Under the pieces are notes generated by a model, which was given only the letters and a program-made list of their open reading frames with translations, was not told the DNA's origin and made no database searches. Below are positions 8,651-18,055 of a stretch of DNA of 36,469 bases, piece by piece (within the stretch, counting starts at the first letter, position 1; each line of letters starts with the position of its first letter). The stretch lies in the NCBI GenBank assembly GCA_903837285.1, contig CAILUD010000189.1, positions 1 through 36,469 of the forward strand. The letters are read 5' to 3'. The position numbers and the translations under genes are program-made. This DNA comes from an uncultured Bacteroidota bacterium. Its GTDB lineage: Bacteria; Bacteroidota; Bacteroidia; Bacteroidales; GWA2-32-17.

Positions 8651-9727
8651 ATGAAAGAGCAACAACGCAAAAGTGCATTACAGGTAAATTCAGGGGTTGA
8701 ACAACCTTCAAATGTTAATGCCGAAAGCGTAAAACATATTCGCGAAAAACGAAAGAATAAAATTATTGCTAACGATTATACAAAAGAAATATTAAAGGGT
8801 AACAGAACAATTTTAAGTCAGGCAATTACTTTAGTTGAAAGCACATTGCCAGAACATCAGAATTTATCTCGCGAAATAGTTGAAGCTTGTCTATTGCATT
8901 CAGGCAATTCCATTAGAATTGGAATTTCTGGAGTTCCTGGTGTTGGAAAAAGTACTTTTATTGAAGCATTTGGCAAACAACTTACAAAACAAGGATACAA
9001 GCTTGCAGTTTTAGCTATCGACCCAAGCAGTGAAAAATCAAAAGGAAGTATACTTGGCGATAAAACCAGAATGGAAGATTTGGCTAACGATCCAAATGCA
9101 TATATTCGACCTAGCCCATCTTCTGGAACATTAGGTGGTGTTGCCCGCAAAACCCGTGAGGCAATAATTTTATGCGAAGCTGCGGGATTCAATGTTATTT
9201 TTGTAGAAACAGTAGGTGTTGGACAATCGGAAACTGTAGTTAATCATATGGTCGACATGTTTTTATTACTTATGCTTGCTGGTGCTGGCGATGAATTGCA
9301 AGGAATAAAACGTGGCATAATGGAAATGGCCGATATTATTGCCATTAACAAAGCAGACGGAACAAATATTAAAAAAGCTGAAATTGCAGCTACAGAATAC
9401 AGAAATGCTTTGCATTTATTTCCAGCTAACGAATCCGGCTGGATACCTCAAGTTGTTACTTGTTCTGCAATAACAAATCACGGAATAATAGAATTAGCTG
9501 AACTAACAAATCAATATTTTGAGAAAGTAAAGCAATCTGATTATTTTAAAATTCGCAGAAACTTTCAAGCAAAATATTGGATGTACGAAGTAATTTTCGA
9601 AAAATTAAAAGAAAACTTTTTCAATCAGCCTGATATTAAATCCAAATTAAACGAAATGGAACAAAAAGTTTTATCAGGCGAAATTTCATCAGTTGCAGCT
9701 GCGAATATTATTGTAAGTAAGTTATAA
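8651..9727 (+). CDS. meaB: Methylmalonyl-CoA mutase-associated GTPase MeaB
   Basis: G3E-family GTPase (ArgK/MeaB type) that loads and protects the adenosylcobalamin cofactor of methylmalonyl-CoA mutase. The start at 8651 gives 358 residues and sits just after the preceding stop; an upstream in-frame start at 8600 would overlap the flavodiiron gene. Walker A is GVPGVGKST (94-102), the switch region is ETVGVGQSE (186-194), and the guanine-specificity motif is NKAD (233-236). The mutase subunits themselves are not in this window; the pairing with the flavodiiron gene looks like local operon structure rather than functional coupling. Confidence 0.93.
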   Translation: MKEQQRKSALQVNSGVEQPSNVNAESVKHIREKRKNKIIANDYTKEILKGNRTILSQAITLVESTLPEHQNLSREIVEACLLHSGNSIRIGISGVPGVGKSTFIEAFGKQLTKQGYKLAVLAIDPSSEKSKGSILGDKTRMEDLANDPNAYIRPSPSSGTLGGVARKTREAIILCEAAGFNVIFVETVGVGQSETVVNHMVDMFLLLMLAGAGDELQGIKRGIMEMADIIAINKADGTNIKKAEIAATEYRNALHLFPANESGWIPQVVTCSAITNHGIIELAELTNQYFEKVKQSDYFKIRRNFQAKYWMYEVIFEKLKENFFNQPDIKSKLNEMEQKVLSGEISSVAAANIIVSKL

Positions 9728-9803
9728 TAAATTATTATACTTTTAAACTTCAATCATTATAAGCCTTCAAGTTTAATTACAATCATGTACATAGAGTCCA
9801 CTC

Positions 9804-9834
9804 TTTGTTTTTAAATAAAAAATCTATAAGTTTG
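9804..9834 (+). promoter_or_regulatory. Consensus Bacteroidota promoter for the permease pair
   Basis: A -33 TTTG (9804-9807) and a -7 TAAGTTTG (9827-9834, exact TAnnTTTG) are separated by 19 bases, the canonical Bacteroidota primary sigma spacing. The predicted transcript starts about 15 bases before the permease ATG at 9857. Confidence 0.75.
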
Positions 9835-9856
9835 AGTTTTAAACCTCAAATAACTT

Positions 9857-11323
9857 ATGGCATCAAAAATTTTCAAAAGAAAACCTATAGGTGAATTACT
9901 CAAAGAGACCGAAAATGAGAATAGCCTTAAAAAAACTCTTACCGCAACTGCATTAATTGCGCTTGGTGTTGGGGCAATTATTGGAGCGGGATTATTTGTA
10001 AGAACTGCTTCGGCAGCGGCAAATAATGCTGGTCCGGCTGTTACAATCGGCTTTATTATTGCAGGCATTGGATGTCTTTTCGCTGGATTATGTTATGCAG
10101 AATTCGCATCAATGATTCCTGTTGCGGGTAGCGCATATACGTATTCGTATACTACAATGGGTGAAATGGTTGCATGGATTATTGGTTGGGATTTAGTTCT
10201 TGAATACGCACTTGGAGCAGCAACAGTAAGTATTGCGTGGAGCGAGTATTTAAATAAATTACTAGGCTATTTTGATATGCGAATTCCATACGAATGGAGC
10301 CATTCTCCTTTTGAAATAAGTACTTTGGGAAATCATGGAATTATGAACATTCCTGCTTTATTTATAGTGTTTTTACTTACAGTTTTATTAATTAGAGGAG
10401 TAAGGGAATCATCATTTGTTAATGCAATTATTGTTATTGTAAAGGTTGCAATAGTTATTTTGTTTATTGGTTTTGGCTGGTCATACATAAATCCAATTAA
10501 TCACACTCCTTTTATTCCCGAAGCAACATTATACACCGATTCACAAGGAATTTCTCATAACTTTGGTGGAATATTAGGAATTCTAGGTGCTGCAGGAGTA
10601 GTCTTTTTTGCTTTTATTGGCTTTGATGCTGTTTCAACCGCAGCTCAGGAAACCAAAAACCCAAAACGTGATATGCCTATTGGAATACTTGGGTCATTAG
10701 CAATTTGCACGGTACTATATATTTTATTTGCTTATGTTTTAACTGGTGTTGCGAGTCTTAACGATTTTAGAACTGTTGGAAAAGAAGCATCTGTTACATT
10801 TGCAATTCAAACATATATGCCAGGATATGACTGGTTAGGAAAATTAGTTACTGTTGCAATTTTAGCTGGATTTTCTTCAGTTATTTTAGTAATGTTATAT
10901 GGCCAGTCACGTGTTTTTTATTCAATGAGTAAAGATGGCCTTGTACCAAAAATATTTTCTGATGTACATAAAAAATTTAAAACACCACATAAATCTAACT
11001 GGCTATTTTTAATCTTTGTTGGACTATTTGCTTCATTTGTACCTGGCGAAATTGTTGGTGATATGACAAGCATAGGAACTTTGTTTGCGTTTATTTTAGT
11101 TTGTGCCGGTATTTTGATTTTACGAAAAACAAATCCGGAAATTCCACGAAAATTTAAAACTCCTTTAGTTCCATTAGTTCCAATTTTAGGAATAATAACT
11201 TGTGGTGCTATGATATTTGGATTAGGACCTGCTAATTGGTATCGGTTGTTAGCTTGGATGGCTATAGGTTTAATAATTTATTTTATTTATGGTATAAGAA
11301 AAAGTAAATTAAGAGGTAAATAA
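9857..11323 (+). CDS. APC-superfamily amino acid permease (cationic amino acid transporter-like)
   Basis: 488 residues with about 12-13 hydrophobic membrane spans. The first span carries the APC unwound-helix glycine motif (GVGAIIGAGLFV) and the family signature continues with GPAVTIGFIIAGIGCLFAGL and CYAEFASMIPVAGSAYTY. FIGFDAVSTAAQETKNPKRDMP matches the helix 6/loop signature of CAT-type transporters. It moves amino acids across the inner membrane, probably by proton- or exchange-driven transport; substrate specificity cannot be set from sequence. It is the first gene behind a consensus promoter, with a second permease 21 bases downstream. Confidence 0.9.
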   Translation: MASKIFKRKPIGELLKETENENSLKKTLTATALIALGVGAIIGAGLFVRTASAAANNAGPAVTIGFIIAGIGCLFAGLCYAEFASMIPVAGSAYTYSYTTMGEMVAWIIGWDLVLEYALGAATVSIAWSEYLNKLLGYFDMRIPYEWSHSPFEISTLGNHGIMNIPALFIVFLLTVLLIRGVRESSFVNAIIVIVKVAIVILFIGFGWSYINPINHTPFIPEATLYTDSQGISHNFGGILGILGAAGVVFFAFIGFDAVSTAAQETKNPKRDMPIGILGSLAICTVLYILFAYVLTGVASLNDFRTVGKEASVTFAIQTYMPGYDWLGKLVTVAILAGFSSVILVMLYGQSRVFYSMSKDGLVPKIFSDVHKKFKTPHKSNWLFLIFVGLFASFVPGEIVGDMTSIGTLFAFILVCAGILILRKTNPEIPRKFKTPLVPLVPILGIITCGAMIFGLGPANWYRLLAWMAIGLIIYFIYGIRKSKLRGK

Positions 11324-11344
11324 TTCGTATATATAACAAATTGT

Positions 11345-12766
11345 ATGAGCACAGAAGCAAATACCGGATTTAAAAAAAGCTTGAACTTATTCGATTCTAC
11401 TGCAATTGTTATAGGGTCAATGATTGGTTCCGGAATATTTATTGTTAGTGCCGACATGCTAAAAACTCTTGGTTCGCCAGGTTGGCTATTAGTTGCATGG
11501 GTAATAACTGGAATAATGACAATTTTTGCTGCATTAAGTTATGGCGAATTAAGTGGTATGTTTCCAAAAGCAGGAGGACAATATGTATACTTAAAAGAAT
11601 GCTACAATCCTTTGGCTGGTTTTTTATATGGCTGGAGTTTCTTTACAGTAATACAAACTGGTACAATTGCGGCAGTTGCAGTTGGTTTTGCAAAATTTGC
11701 AGGTTATTTTTTTCCTGCGTTAGCATGGGAAGATATAAATACATTTCCGGTTTTCGGACTTAAAATTCATTATGCTCAATTGGTTGCAATTCTCTTAATT
11801 GTTCTGTTGACATTAATTAATACAAGGGGAATTAAAACAGGAAAAATTATTCAAACCATTTTTACTTCCACAAAATTATTATCGCTTTTTGGATTAATAA
11901 TTGCCGGTTTTATTGCGTTTAATTGGGATATATGGAGCGCAAATTGGCAAAACCCTTGGGTAATTCAGAGTTTAACAAAAAGTGCTGATGGTAGTATGAA
12001 TTTTGAGTCTTTGGTTAGTATTGTCGCCCTTGGTGCAATAGCCAGTGCAATGGTAGGAAGTATGTTTAGTAGCGATGCATGGAATAATGTAACATTTATT
12101 GCAGGTGAAGTAAAAAATCCAAAACGTAATATAGGCTTAAGTCTATTGTTAGGAACTGTAATCGTAACTGTTATTTATGTGTTGTTAAATGTTGTTTATC
12201 TTGCAACTGTTCCTTTAAATGATTTAGCATTTGCAAAAGACAACCGGGTTGCTCTTAGCGCATCCGAAGCTATTTTTGGCAGTAGCGGAACAGTTATTAT
12301 TGCCATTATGATTATGATATCTACTTTTGGCTGTAACAATGGACTAATATTAGCTGGTGCAAGAGTCTATTACACCATGGCCAATGATAAATTGTTTTTT
12401 AAGAACGCAGGTAAACTCAATAAAAATTCAGTTCCAGCCTGGGCTTTGTGGATTCAATGTGTAATGGCTTCTGCTCTTTGTTTGAGTGGAAGATATGGAG
12501 ATTTACTTGATATGGTTTCGTTTGTGGTAGTCATTTTTTATGTGTTAACCATTGCTGGAATTTTTATTCTTAGAAAAAAACAACCAAATGCAGAGAGACC
12601 ATACAAAACTTTTGGTTATCCCGTCTTACCAGTTTTATATATTTTAATGGGAATTAGTTTTTGCACATTGCTTATTATATATAAACCACAATTCACCTGG
12701 CCAGGATTGATAATCGTGTGTGTTGGCATTCCAGTCTATTTTATATGGAAAGCCATTAAAAAGTAG
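11345..12766 (+). CDS. APC-superfamily amino acid permease (LAT-like)
   Basis: 473 residues with about 12 membrane spans. IVIGSMIGSGIFI is the APC helix 1 glycine motif; LSYGELSGMFPKAGGQYVYL is the LAT/APA-type helix 2 signature; FSSDAWNNVTFIAGEVKNPKRNI is the helix 6 region. It belongs to a different APC subfamily from the preceding permease, so the pair is not a simple tandem duplication. The 21-base gap and shared strand suggest one transcript from the promoter near 9804-9834. The pair may form an uptake/exchange system for related amino acids (inference). Confidence 0.9.
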   Translation: MSTEANTGFKKSLNLFDSTAIVIGSMIGSGIFIVSADMLKTLGSPGWLLVAWVITGIMTIFAALSYGELSGMFPKAGGQYVYLKECYNPLAGFLYGWSFFTVIQTGTIAAVAVGFAKFAGYFFPALAWEDINTFPVFGLKIHYAQLVAILLIVLLTLINTRGIKTGKIIQTIFTSTKLLSLFGLIIAGFIAFNWDIWSANWQNPWVIQSLTKSADGSMNFESLVSIVALGAIASAMVGSMFSSDAWNNVTFIAGEVKNPKRNIGLSLLLGTVIVTVIYVLLNVVYLATVPLNDLAFAKDNRVALSASEAIFGSSGTVIIAIMIMISTFGCNNGLILAGARVYYTMANDKLFFKNAGKLNKNSVPAWALWIQCVMASALCLSGRYGDLLDMVSFVVVIFYVLTIAGIFILRKKQPNAERPYKTFGYPVLPVLYILMGISFCTLLIIYKPQFTWPGLIIVCVGIPVYFIWKAIKK

Positions 12767-12819
12767 GCGATCTTTTACGTTGTTAAATATTTAAAAACAC
12801 TGATATATTAATAAAAAAA

Positions 12820-13989
12820 ATGAACGGAGACAATATAAAAACATTCATCTCTTTTTTAAATGAAAGCGTTGAAAACAATAGCTTTGTTAAACTGGCCTTA
12901 ATGAATAAACGAGTTAAAACTAACGAATTAAACACCGTTACAGCTAAGTTAATAAAAACAAAAGATGAGTTTAAACTTTCATTTGTATATAGATATCCAA
13001 CAAAAGATATTACCAAGAATTATACGTTATTCGAGAGTAAGAATATTATTGAACAACTTTTATTAAATTATTTTTTTCAGGCCGATATTTATACTTTAAC
13101 TACTGATTGGTTTTTGTCAATTAATAAAAACAATATTGTTTCTTTGAGAAAAAAACCTCCAAGTATTGTAGAAAAACCTGCTCTTTCACATGATGAGATT
13201 AAAAACAGATTAATAAAAACCGAGAATAATATTTATTTAAAAGAACTGGGAATTACATCAGCCGACTGGCAGGTTAAAACAAGTATGCAGGACAAATACC
13301 GTCAGATAAATAAATATATTGAAATTATAGATGGAATATTAAGAAATGCAAATTTAGATAAATCTATTAATGTTGTAGACATGGGTGCAGGAAAAGGTTA
13401 TCTTACTTTTGCAATTTATGATTATTTGTTAAACACTTTAAAAATAGCACCAAATATTTTGGGTATTGAATTAAGAGAAGAACTTGTTAATGATTGTAAT
13501 CTTATTGCGAAAAAGGCTGGATTTAATAATTTACAGTTCAAATCTGGTACAATCAAGGAAGTTGAATTAAATAAAGTCGATTTGTTAATTGCCCTTCATG
13601 CATGCGATACTGCAACTGATGATGCAATTTATCGTGGAATAAAATCAAATGCAAAAATAATTATTTGTGCACCTTGTTGTCACAAACAATTAAGAAAACA
13701 AATGAATCCTACTGATGAATTAAAATTAATTAGTCAATATGGAATATTAAAAGAACGCCAAGCCGAAATTATAACAGATGCAATACGTGCATTAATTCTT
13801 GAAGCTTATGGATACAAAACAAAAGTATTCGAATTTATCTCCACCGAACATACACCCAAAAATGTTTTAATAGTAGGAATAAAACAAAGTGAAAAGAAGA
13901 TTCCAGATCAAGAAATTTTAAAGCAAATAGAGATCATTAAAAAAATTCATGGAGTTGAATTTCATTATCTCGAAAAACTGATAAGTTGA
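12820..13989 (+). CDS. Class I SAM-dependent methyltransferase (Methyltransf_32/METTL25-like)
   Basis: 389 residues. An N-terminal domain of about 175 residues precedes a Rossmann methyltransferase domain. SAM motif I is VVDMGAGKGYLTFAIYDYL, the acidic ribose-binding region is GIELREELVNDC, and motif IV-like LIALHACDTATDDAI is followed by IICAPCCHKQLRKQM. The ALHACD and APCCHKQ signatures are typical of the Methyltransf_32 family, some of which act on RNA; the bacterial target is not established. It stands 53 bases after the permeases without its own clear promoter, and is followed by the repeat-rich gap. Confidence 0.85.
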   Translation: MNGDNIKTFISFLNESVENNSFVKLALMNKRVKTNELNTVTAKLIKTKDEFKLSFVYRYPTKDITKNYTLFESKNIIEQLLLNYFFQADIYTLTTDWFLSINKNNIVSLRKKPPSIVEKPALSHDEIKNRLIKTENNIYLKELGITSADWQVKTSMQDKYRQINKYIEIIDGILRNANLDKSINVVDMGAGKGYLTFAIYDYLLNTLKIAPNILGIELREELVNDCNLIAKKAGFNNLQFKSGTIKEVELNKVDLLIALHACDTATDDAIYRGIKSNAKIIICAPCCHKQLRKQMNPTDELKLISQYGILKERQAEIITDAIRALILEAYGYKTKVFEFISTEHTPKNVLIVGIKQSEKKIPDQEILKQIEIIKKIHGVEFHYLEKLIS

Positions 13990-14182
13990 AAATAATAATA
14001 AACCTTTTTTGTTTTGGCGTAGTTGATTTCTAGTTTTGGCGTCCTCGCCAAAACAATCCAATTCCTTGGTTCATTCTAATTCCCATGGTTCGTGTCCTCA
14101 CGAAACAAAACCAAATCGTCATGGCGGACTACGACCTGTAATCTAATACTAAACTGATTTACAAGCTAGTAAAATATATGGA

Positions 14183-14250
14183 GTCATGTTGAGGCTCTCG
14201 AAACATGTGTGAGGGGTTGTGGGCAAATCCTTCGAGAACCTCAGGATGAC
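14183..14250. repeat. Imperfect 24-bp inverted repeat (REP-like hairpin)
   Basis: The left arm (14183-14206, GTCATGTTGAGGCTCTCGAA...) and the right arm (14227-14250, ending TTCGAGAACCTCAGGATGAC) pair at 19 of 24 positions around a 20-base loop. The TTCGAGAACCTCAGGATGAC form resembles sequence seen dispersed in many bacterial genomes. It lies between family C copies of the hairpin block. Confidence 0.6.
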
Positions 14251-14558
14251 TGTGTTATGATTTTACAAATTGGTCTAAATATTATTTCATTTTGCTATAA
14301 TTAGTAACTCCAAATCGTCATGGTGGACCACGATCCGCCATCTCATTGAGTACTCCCTCTTGGTTTTGGCGTCCTCGCCAAAACGAGACATCAATTCCCC
14401 TGTTTCGTGTCTTCACGAAACAAAACAAATCGTCAAGGTGGACTACGATCCTCCTCTTGTTTTGGCGTCCTCGCCAAAATATTTAATCAAAACAGTTAAA
14501 AAAATCTAATCTTTATAATCTATTCATTAATTTTCATGGCAATATGTCAATCTTTTTG

Positions 14559-14566
14559 TAATTTTG
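14559..14566 (+). promoter_or_regulatory. -7 box for the sigma-54-type regulator operon
   Basis: TAATTTTG is an exact TAnnTTTG match, 28 bases before the ATG at 14595. At the -33 position only a weak ATGG is seen, so the promoter is probable but not strong. Confidence 0.45.
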
Positions 14567-14594
14567 TCAGTTGTAATTTATGAAATTGTGAGTT

Positions 14595-15818
14595 ATGGAT
14601 ATTCAGCAAGTTAAACAGAGATTTGGAATTATTGGCAATTCTGCCGGTCTTACTAGGGCAATTGATATTGCAATGCAAGTGGCAGCTACCGATTTATCTG
14701 TTTTAATTACAGGCGAAAGTGGAACAGGAAAGGAAATATTCCCTCAAATAATACATCAGTTTAGCCCACGCAAACATGGAGTTTATATTGCAGTAAATTG
14801 CGGTGCAATTCCAGAAGGGACAATTGATTCAGAGTTATTTGGTCACGAAAAGGGATCTTTTACAGGTGCTCACGAAAAACGAAAAGGTTATTTTGAAGTC
14901 GCTCATAATGGGACCATTTTTTTAGATGAGGTAGCAGAGTTACCCTTATCTACTCAGGTTCGTTTGCTTCGAGTTTTAGAAACAGGTGAATTTTTTAAAG
15001 TTGGAAGCTCTGAATCACAAAAAACAAATGTAAGAGTTGTTGCTGCTACAAATGTTGATGTACCAAGAGCAATACAGTCTGGTCGTTTTCGTGAAGATTT
15101 ATATTACAGACTAAATACTGTTCCTATTTTTGTTCCTCCTTTACGAGATAGAACAGAAGATACACTTTTGTTATTCAGAAAATTCTCTAGCGATTTTGCC
15201 GAAAAATACCGCATGCCAACAATAAAGCTTAGTCCGGGTGCACAAATGGCTCTTACTAATTATGGCTGGCCTGGAAATGTTCGTCAGCTTAAAAATATTA
15301 CCGAACAAGTTTCAATAATCGAACAAGAAAAGGAAATTACTGAAGAAACTCTGCAAAAATATTTGCCAGATGCATTTACTTCCAAATTACCAGCCATATT
15401 TTCAGGGGATATTGTTGATAATAAAACATTTAATTCTGAGCGTGAAATTTTATACCAAATTTTATTTGATATGAAAAAAGACATGAATGAATTAAAGCAA
15501 TTGGTTAATGATATTATGCACGATAGAATTGGAAATGTTCAGATGAGGGAAAATGCTTATCCGTCAAACGTTAACGAGAATAAAGCTATAATAAATCAAA
15601 ACCAGGAATCTACAATTCGCATTTCAAATGTAAATCACAAAAACATTCAGGATACTGAGATTTTTGAAGAAGAATCTTTTTCGTTGGGAGATAAAGAAAA
15701 AGAATTTATTATAAAAGCTTTAGAAAAATATCACGGAAAACGTAAATTAGCAGCTACAGAGCTTGGTATTTCAGAACGTACATTATATAGAAAAATTAAA
15801 GAATATAATCTTGGATAA
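14595..15818 (+). CDS. Sigma-54-interacting AAA+ transcriptional regulator
   Basis: 407 residues. The AAA+ domain starts almost at once: Walker A is GESGTGKE (40-47), the sigma-54 contact loop is GSFTGA (87-92, a conservative variant of GAFTGA), Walker B is in GTIFLDEVAEL (from 106), and GRFREDLYYRLN holds the sensor/arginine region. A Fis-type helix-turn-helix closes the protein (about 365-407, KRKLAATELGISERTLYRKI). No receiver, GAF or PAS sensor domain precedes the AAA+ module, so activity must be controlled by expression or partner proteins. It opens a gene run with lptE 4 bases downstream. This position beside lptE and secG is common in Bacteroidota; the target promoters are unknown. Confidence 0.92.
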   Translation: MDIQQVKQRFGIIGNSAGLTRAIDIAMQVAATDLSVLITGESGTGKEIFPQIIHQFSPRKHGVYIAVNCGAIPEGTIDSELFGHEKGSFTGAHEKRKGYFEVAHNGTIFLDEVAELPLSTQVRLLRVLETGEFFKVGSSESQKTNVRVVAATNVDVPRAIQSGRFREDLYYRLNTVPIFVPPLRDRTEDTLLLFRKFSSDFAEKYRMPTIKLSPGAQMALTNYGWPGNVRQLKNITEQVSIIEQEKEITEETLQKYLPDAFTSKLPAIFSGDIVDNKTFNSEREILYQILFDMKKDMNELKQLVNDIMHDRIGNVQMRENAYPSNVNENKAIINQNQESTIRISNVNHKNIQDTEIFEEESFSLGDKEKEFIIKALEKYHGKRKLAATELGISERTLYRKIKEYNLG

Positions 15819-15822
15819 TAGC

Positions 15823-16332
15823 ATGATAGGCAAACTTACTTTTATATTTACTTTTATTTTTTTAATTGGTTTTACTGGTTGCAGAATAAGTTATTCCTTT
15901 TCTGGAGCATCACTTTCTCCGGAAATGAAAACAATTAGCGTACAGTTTTTCCCAAATCAGGCACCGCTTTTTCAACCAACGCTTAGCACCGTTTTTACCG
16001 AAGCATTAAAAAACAGAATGACTTCGCAAACCAGTTTAGAATTAATAACCAGTTCTGCTGATCTTGATTTTCAAGGTGAAATAACAAATTACAGCACTAC
16101 TCCAATGGCGATTCAAGGAAACGAAACTGCAGGCTTAAATCGTCTAACAATTGCTGTACGTGTAAAATTCACAAATCAGAAAAACCCAAAACTTAATTTT
16201 GATAAAACATTTTCGCAGTTTTCAGATTACGAAAGTACTAAAATGCTAAGTAGTGTAGAGGAGGATCTTATTCAGCAAATTGTTGAAAAACTTACCGAAG
16301 ATGTTTTTAATGCAGCACTTACAAATTGGTAA
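15823..16332 (+). CDS. lptE: LptE-family LPS-assembly lipoprotein
   Basis: The ATG at 15823, 4 bases after the preceding stop, gives 169 residues with a lipoprotein signal ending in GFTGC (lipid-modified Cys20). The mature part contains the family pattern RISYSFSGASLSPEMKTISV...FPNQAPLFQP and the GLNRLTIAVRVKF strand. Known role: an outer-membrane lipoprotein that plugs and supports the LptD translocon delivering lipopolysaccharide to the cell surface. A longer start at 15763 would place 20 charged residues before the signal and overlap the regulator, so it is rejected. Confidence 0.85.
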   Translation: MIGKLTFIFTFIFLIGFTGCRISYSFSGASLSPEMKTISVQFFPNQAPLFQPTLSTVFTEALKNRMTSQTSLELITSSADLDFQGEITNYSTTPMAIQGNETAGLNRLTIAVRVKFTNQKNPKLNFDKTFSQFSDYESTKMLSSVEEDLIQQIVEKLTEDVFNAALTNW

Positions 16333-16334
16333 AC

Positions 16335-18044
16335 ATGAATCTAGACTCATTTTACACATATCTGGAACAGCCGCAGACACTAAATGGTCAGTCGCTTGTG
16401 GAATTAAATGAGCTTGTTAATCGTTACCCATATTTTCAATCAGCACGTTTGCTTTATTTAAAAAACTTACATTTATTAAATGATTATCGCTACAACGAAG
16501 AATTAAGAACAGTTTCGGCCTATGCAGGTAATCGCAAAGTTTTATATGAATTAATTAATGAAGGTAAAACAAATTACACCGAAATACCAGAGATAAACAA
16601 TGATACTGTAATTGAGGAGAATATTGACACGACAATTAATGTAGAAAAGATTATTGATAATAGTGATCAAAAAACTAATGTAGATGATGCAATTAATTTA
16701 GAACAAAATAATTTAATTCAAAATAGTGAAATAAAAGAAGAGATTAAAGAACCTATCGAATCTCTTAACATTATACCAGAAATAAAAGAAGATATTAAAG
16801 AAACAGAAAACTCTCAATTAATTCAGTTATCTAAAATATCCGAAATAAAAGGAGAAACTGAAACAAAAGTTGAAGAAAATAACATATCGCACAATATTTC
16901 AGAAAAAACAGAATTACCCGCCAATATAATTATTGAAGAAACATCAGAAGTTGAAAAAGTAATAGAAGTCTCAGTAGAAAAAGAAATAGTAATTGAAAAT
17001 AACAAACAAGAAATTATTCTTCCTGTTGTTATTGCAGAGCCAAAGATTGAGAAAAAAGAAATAATAATAACCGAGCCGGCTAAGGAAAGTGTTGCTGATA
17101 TGATACTAAAAAAAGTAGCAGCAATTCATACAGAAAGAGCAAAATTAAAAGAACAGCCAAAAGAACAAATTATAACTAAACCCATTGTTAATCAAGATAA
17201 ACCAATAGTTTGTGAACAAAAATTATTAGATGAAATTATTGCAGAACATAAATCCAGGGTTAAAGAGGTAAAAGTTGAAAGTGAAATAACTATAGCCGAA
17301 GCGAAGCAATCCGAAGAAATTATTGTCGAAATAAAACCTGAAATAGAAGATGTAACCGCTGATAGTTTTATTGCTCTAACCGAGGAAGAAGATTTAACAA
17401 ATTATAATGAAATTCAGGAAAATGAATATTTCAAAGAAGAAATTAAAGAAGTTGAACCAGTTTCATTTACAAGAAATTTTAAACATGTTATTATAGTTTC
17501 AGATGAAAAAGAAATTGCTTTGAAACCAATTTCCGAAGAAAAAATAATTAGCGAAACAAAAATTGAAGAAACTAAAAATATTGTATCAGATTATTTTTTA
17601 GTTGAAGATTCACCGATATTCCAACCTGCTTACGACATTAATTCATTACTCGAAAAAGAAATTATTAAAGAAACCGAAAAAACTGAAAGCCTTGAACAGA
17701 TTTCAATGCCTTTTGAAAAATGGCTGGATTTTATTTCAATTGATTCAAAAAAAGTATCAAAATCAAAAACTCACCCCGATTTAATAGAGGCTTTTATTAA
17801 ATCTGAGCCAAGGTTAAGCTTCAAAATAGCCTCAGAAACATCAAAATTTGAACAAAAAGAGCCATTAATTTCACATAACGAAATCGAGTTAGTGTCTGAA
17901 TCATTGGCAGATATATATGCAAAGCAAGGGTTGTATGATAAAGCAATTAAAATGTATGAGAAATTAGCTTTGCAATATCCCGAAAAAAATATTTACTTTG
18001 CAAACCTTATTTTAAAAACTAAGAAACAAAATAGTAATCAATAA
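16335..18044 (+). CDS. Acidic low-complexity protein with conserved N-terminus and C-terminal TPR
   Basis: The ATG at 16335 gives 569 residues (a TTG 9 bases earlier overlaps lptE). Residues 1-85 form a helical conserved head (SLVELNELVNRYPYFQSARL, LLNDYRYNEELRTVSAYAGN). Residues about 85-455 are a long stretch dominated by Glu, Lys and Ile, with repeated EIKE/EEI-type runs, probably disordered. Residues about 510-560 hold a TPR unit (LADIYAKQGLYDKAIKMYEKLALQYPEK). No signal peptide is present, so it is cytoplasmic. This gene commonly sits between lptE and secG in Bacteroidota, but its function is not established; a scaffold role is plausible. Confidence 0.8.
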   Translation: MNLDSFYTYLEQPQTLNGQSLVELNELVNRYPYFQSARLLYLKNLHLLNDYRYNEELRTVSAYAGNRKVLYELINEGKTNYTEIPEINNDTVIEENIDTTINVEKIIDNSDQKTNVDDAINLEQNNLIQNSEIKEEIKEPIESLNIIPEIKEDIKETENSQLIQLSKISEIKGETETKVEENNISHNISEKTELPANIIIEETSEVEKVIEVSVEKEIVIENNKQEIILPVVIAEPKIEKKEIIITEPAKESVADMILKKVAAIHTERAKLKEQPKEQIITKPIVNQDKPIVCEQKLLDEIIAEHKSRVKEVKVESEITIAEAKQSEEIIVEIKPEIEDVTADSFIALTEEEDLTNYNEIQENEYFKEEIKEVEPVSFTRNFKHVIIVSDEKEIALKPISEEKIISETKIEETKNIVSDYFLVEDSPIFQPAYDINSLLEKEIIKETEKTESLEQISMPFEKWLDFISIDSKKVSKSKTHPDLIEAFIKSEPRLSFKIASETSKFEQKEPLISHNEIELVSESLADIYAKQGLYDKAIKMYEKLALQYPEKNIYFANLILKTKKQNSNQ

Positions 18045-18055
18045 ATCAACTTAAT

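Larger units (their letters stand above)
13990..14594. repeat. Non-coding block of short hairpin repeats
   Basis: This gap of about 600 bases has no credible gene. It holds four kinds of inverted repeat. Family A (arms GTTTTGGCG/CGCCAAAAC, loop TCCT) is at 14033-14054, 14363-14384 and 14459-14480, plus half a copy at 14011-14020. Family B (GTTTCGTG/CACGAAAC, loop TCYT) is at 14087-14106 and 14402-14421. Family C (AAATCGT then ACGA, with GGACYACGA) is at 14113-14136, 14312-14336 and 14427-14451. Family D is one long imperfect hairpin, 14183-14206 against 14227-14250. Families B and C occur twice as one joined block. They look like dispersed genomic hairpin repeats. Confidence 0.8.

Noticed and set aside
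14535-14555. Sigma-54 -24/-12 site upstream of the AAA+ regulator (TGGCAATATGTCAAT)
   Set aside because: TGGCA is present but no GC follows at the required 10-base spacing; a -7 box nearby explains the promoter better.
13990-14594. CRISPR array
   Set aside because: Repeats are several different hairpins with irregular spacing and no uniform spacers; no cas genes are nearby.
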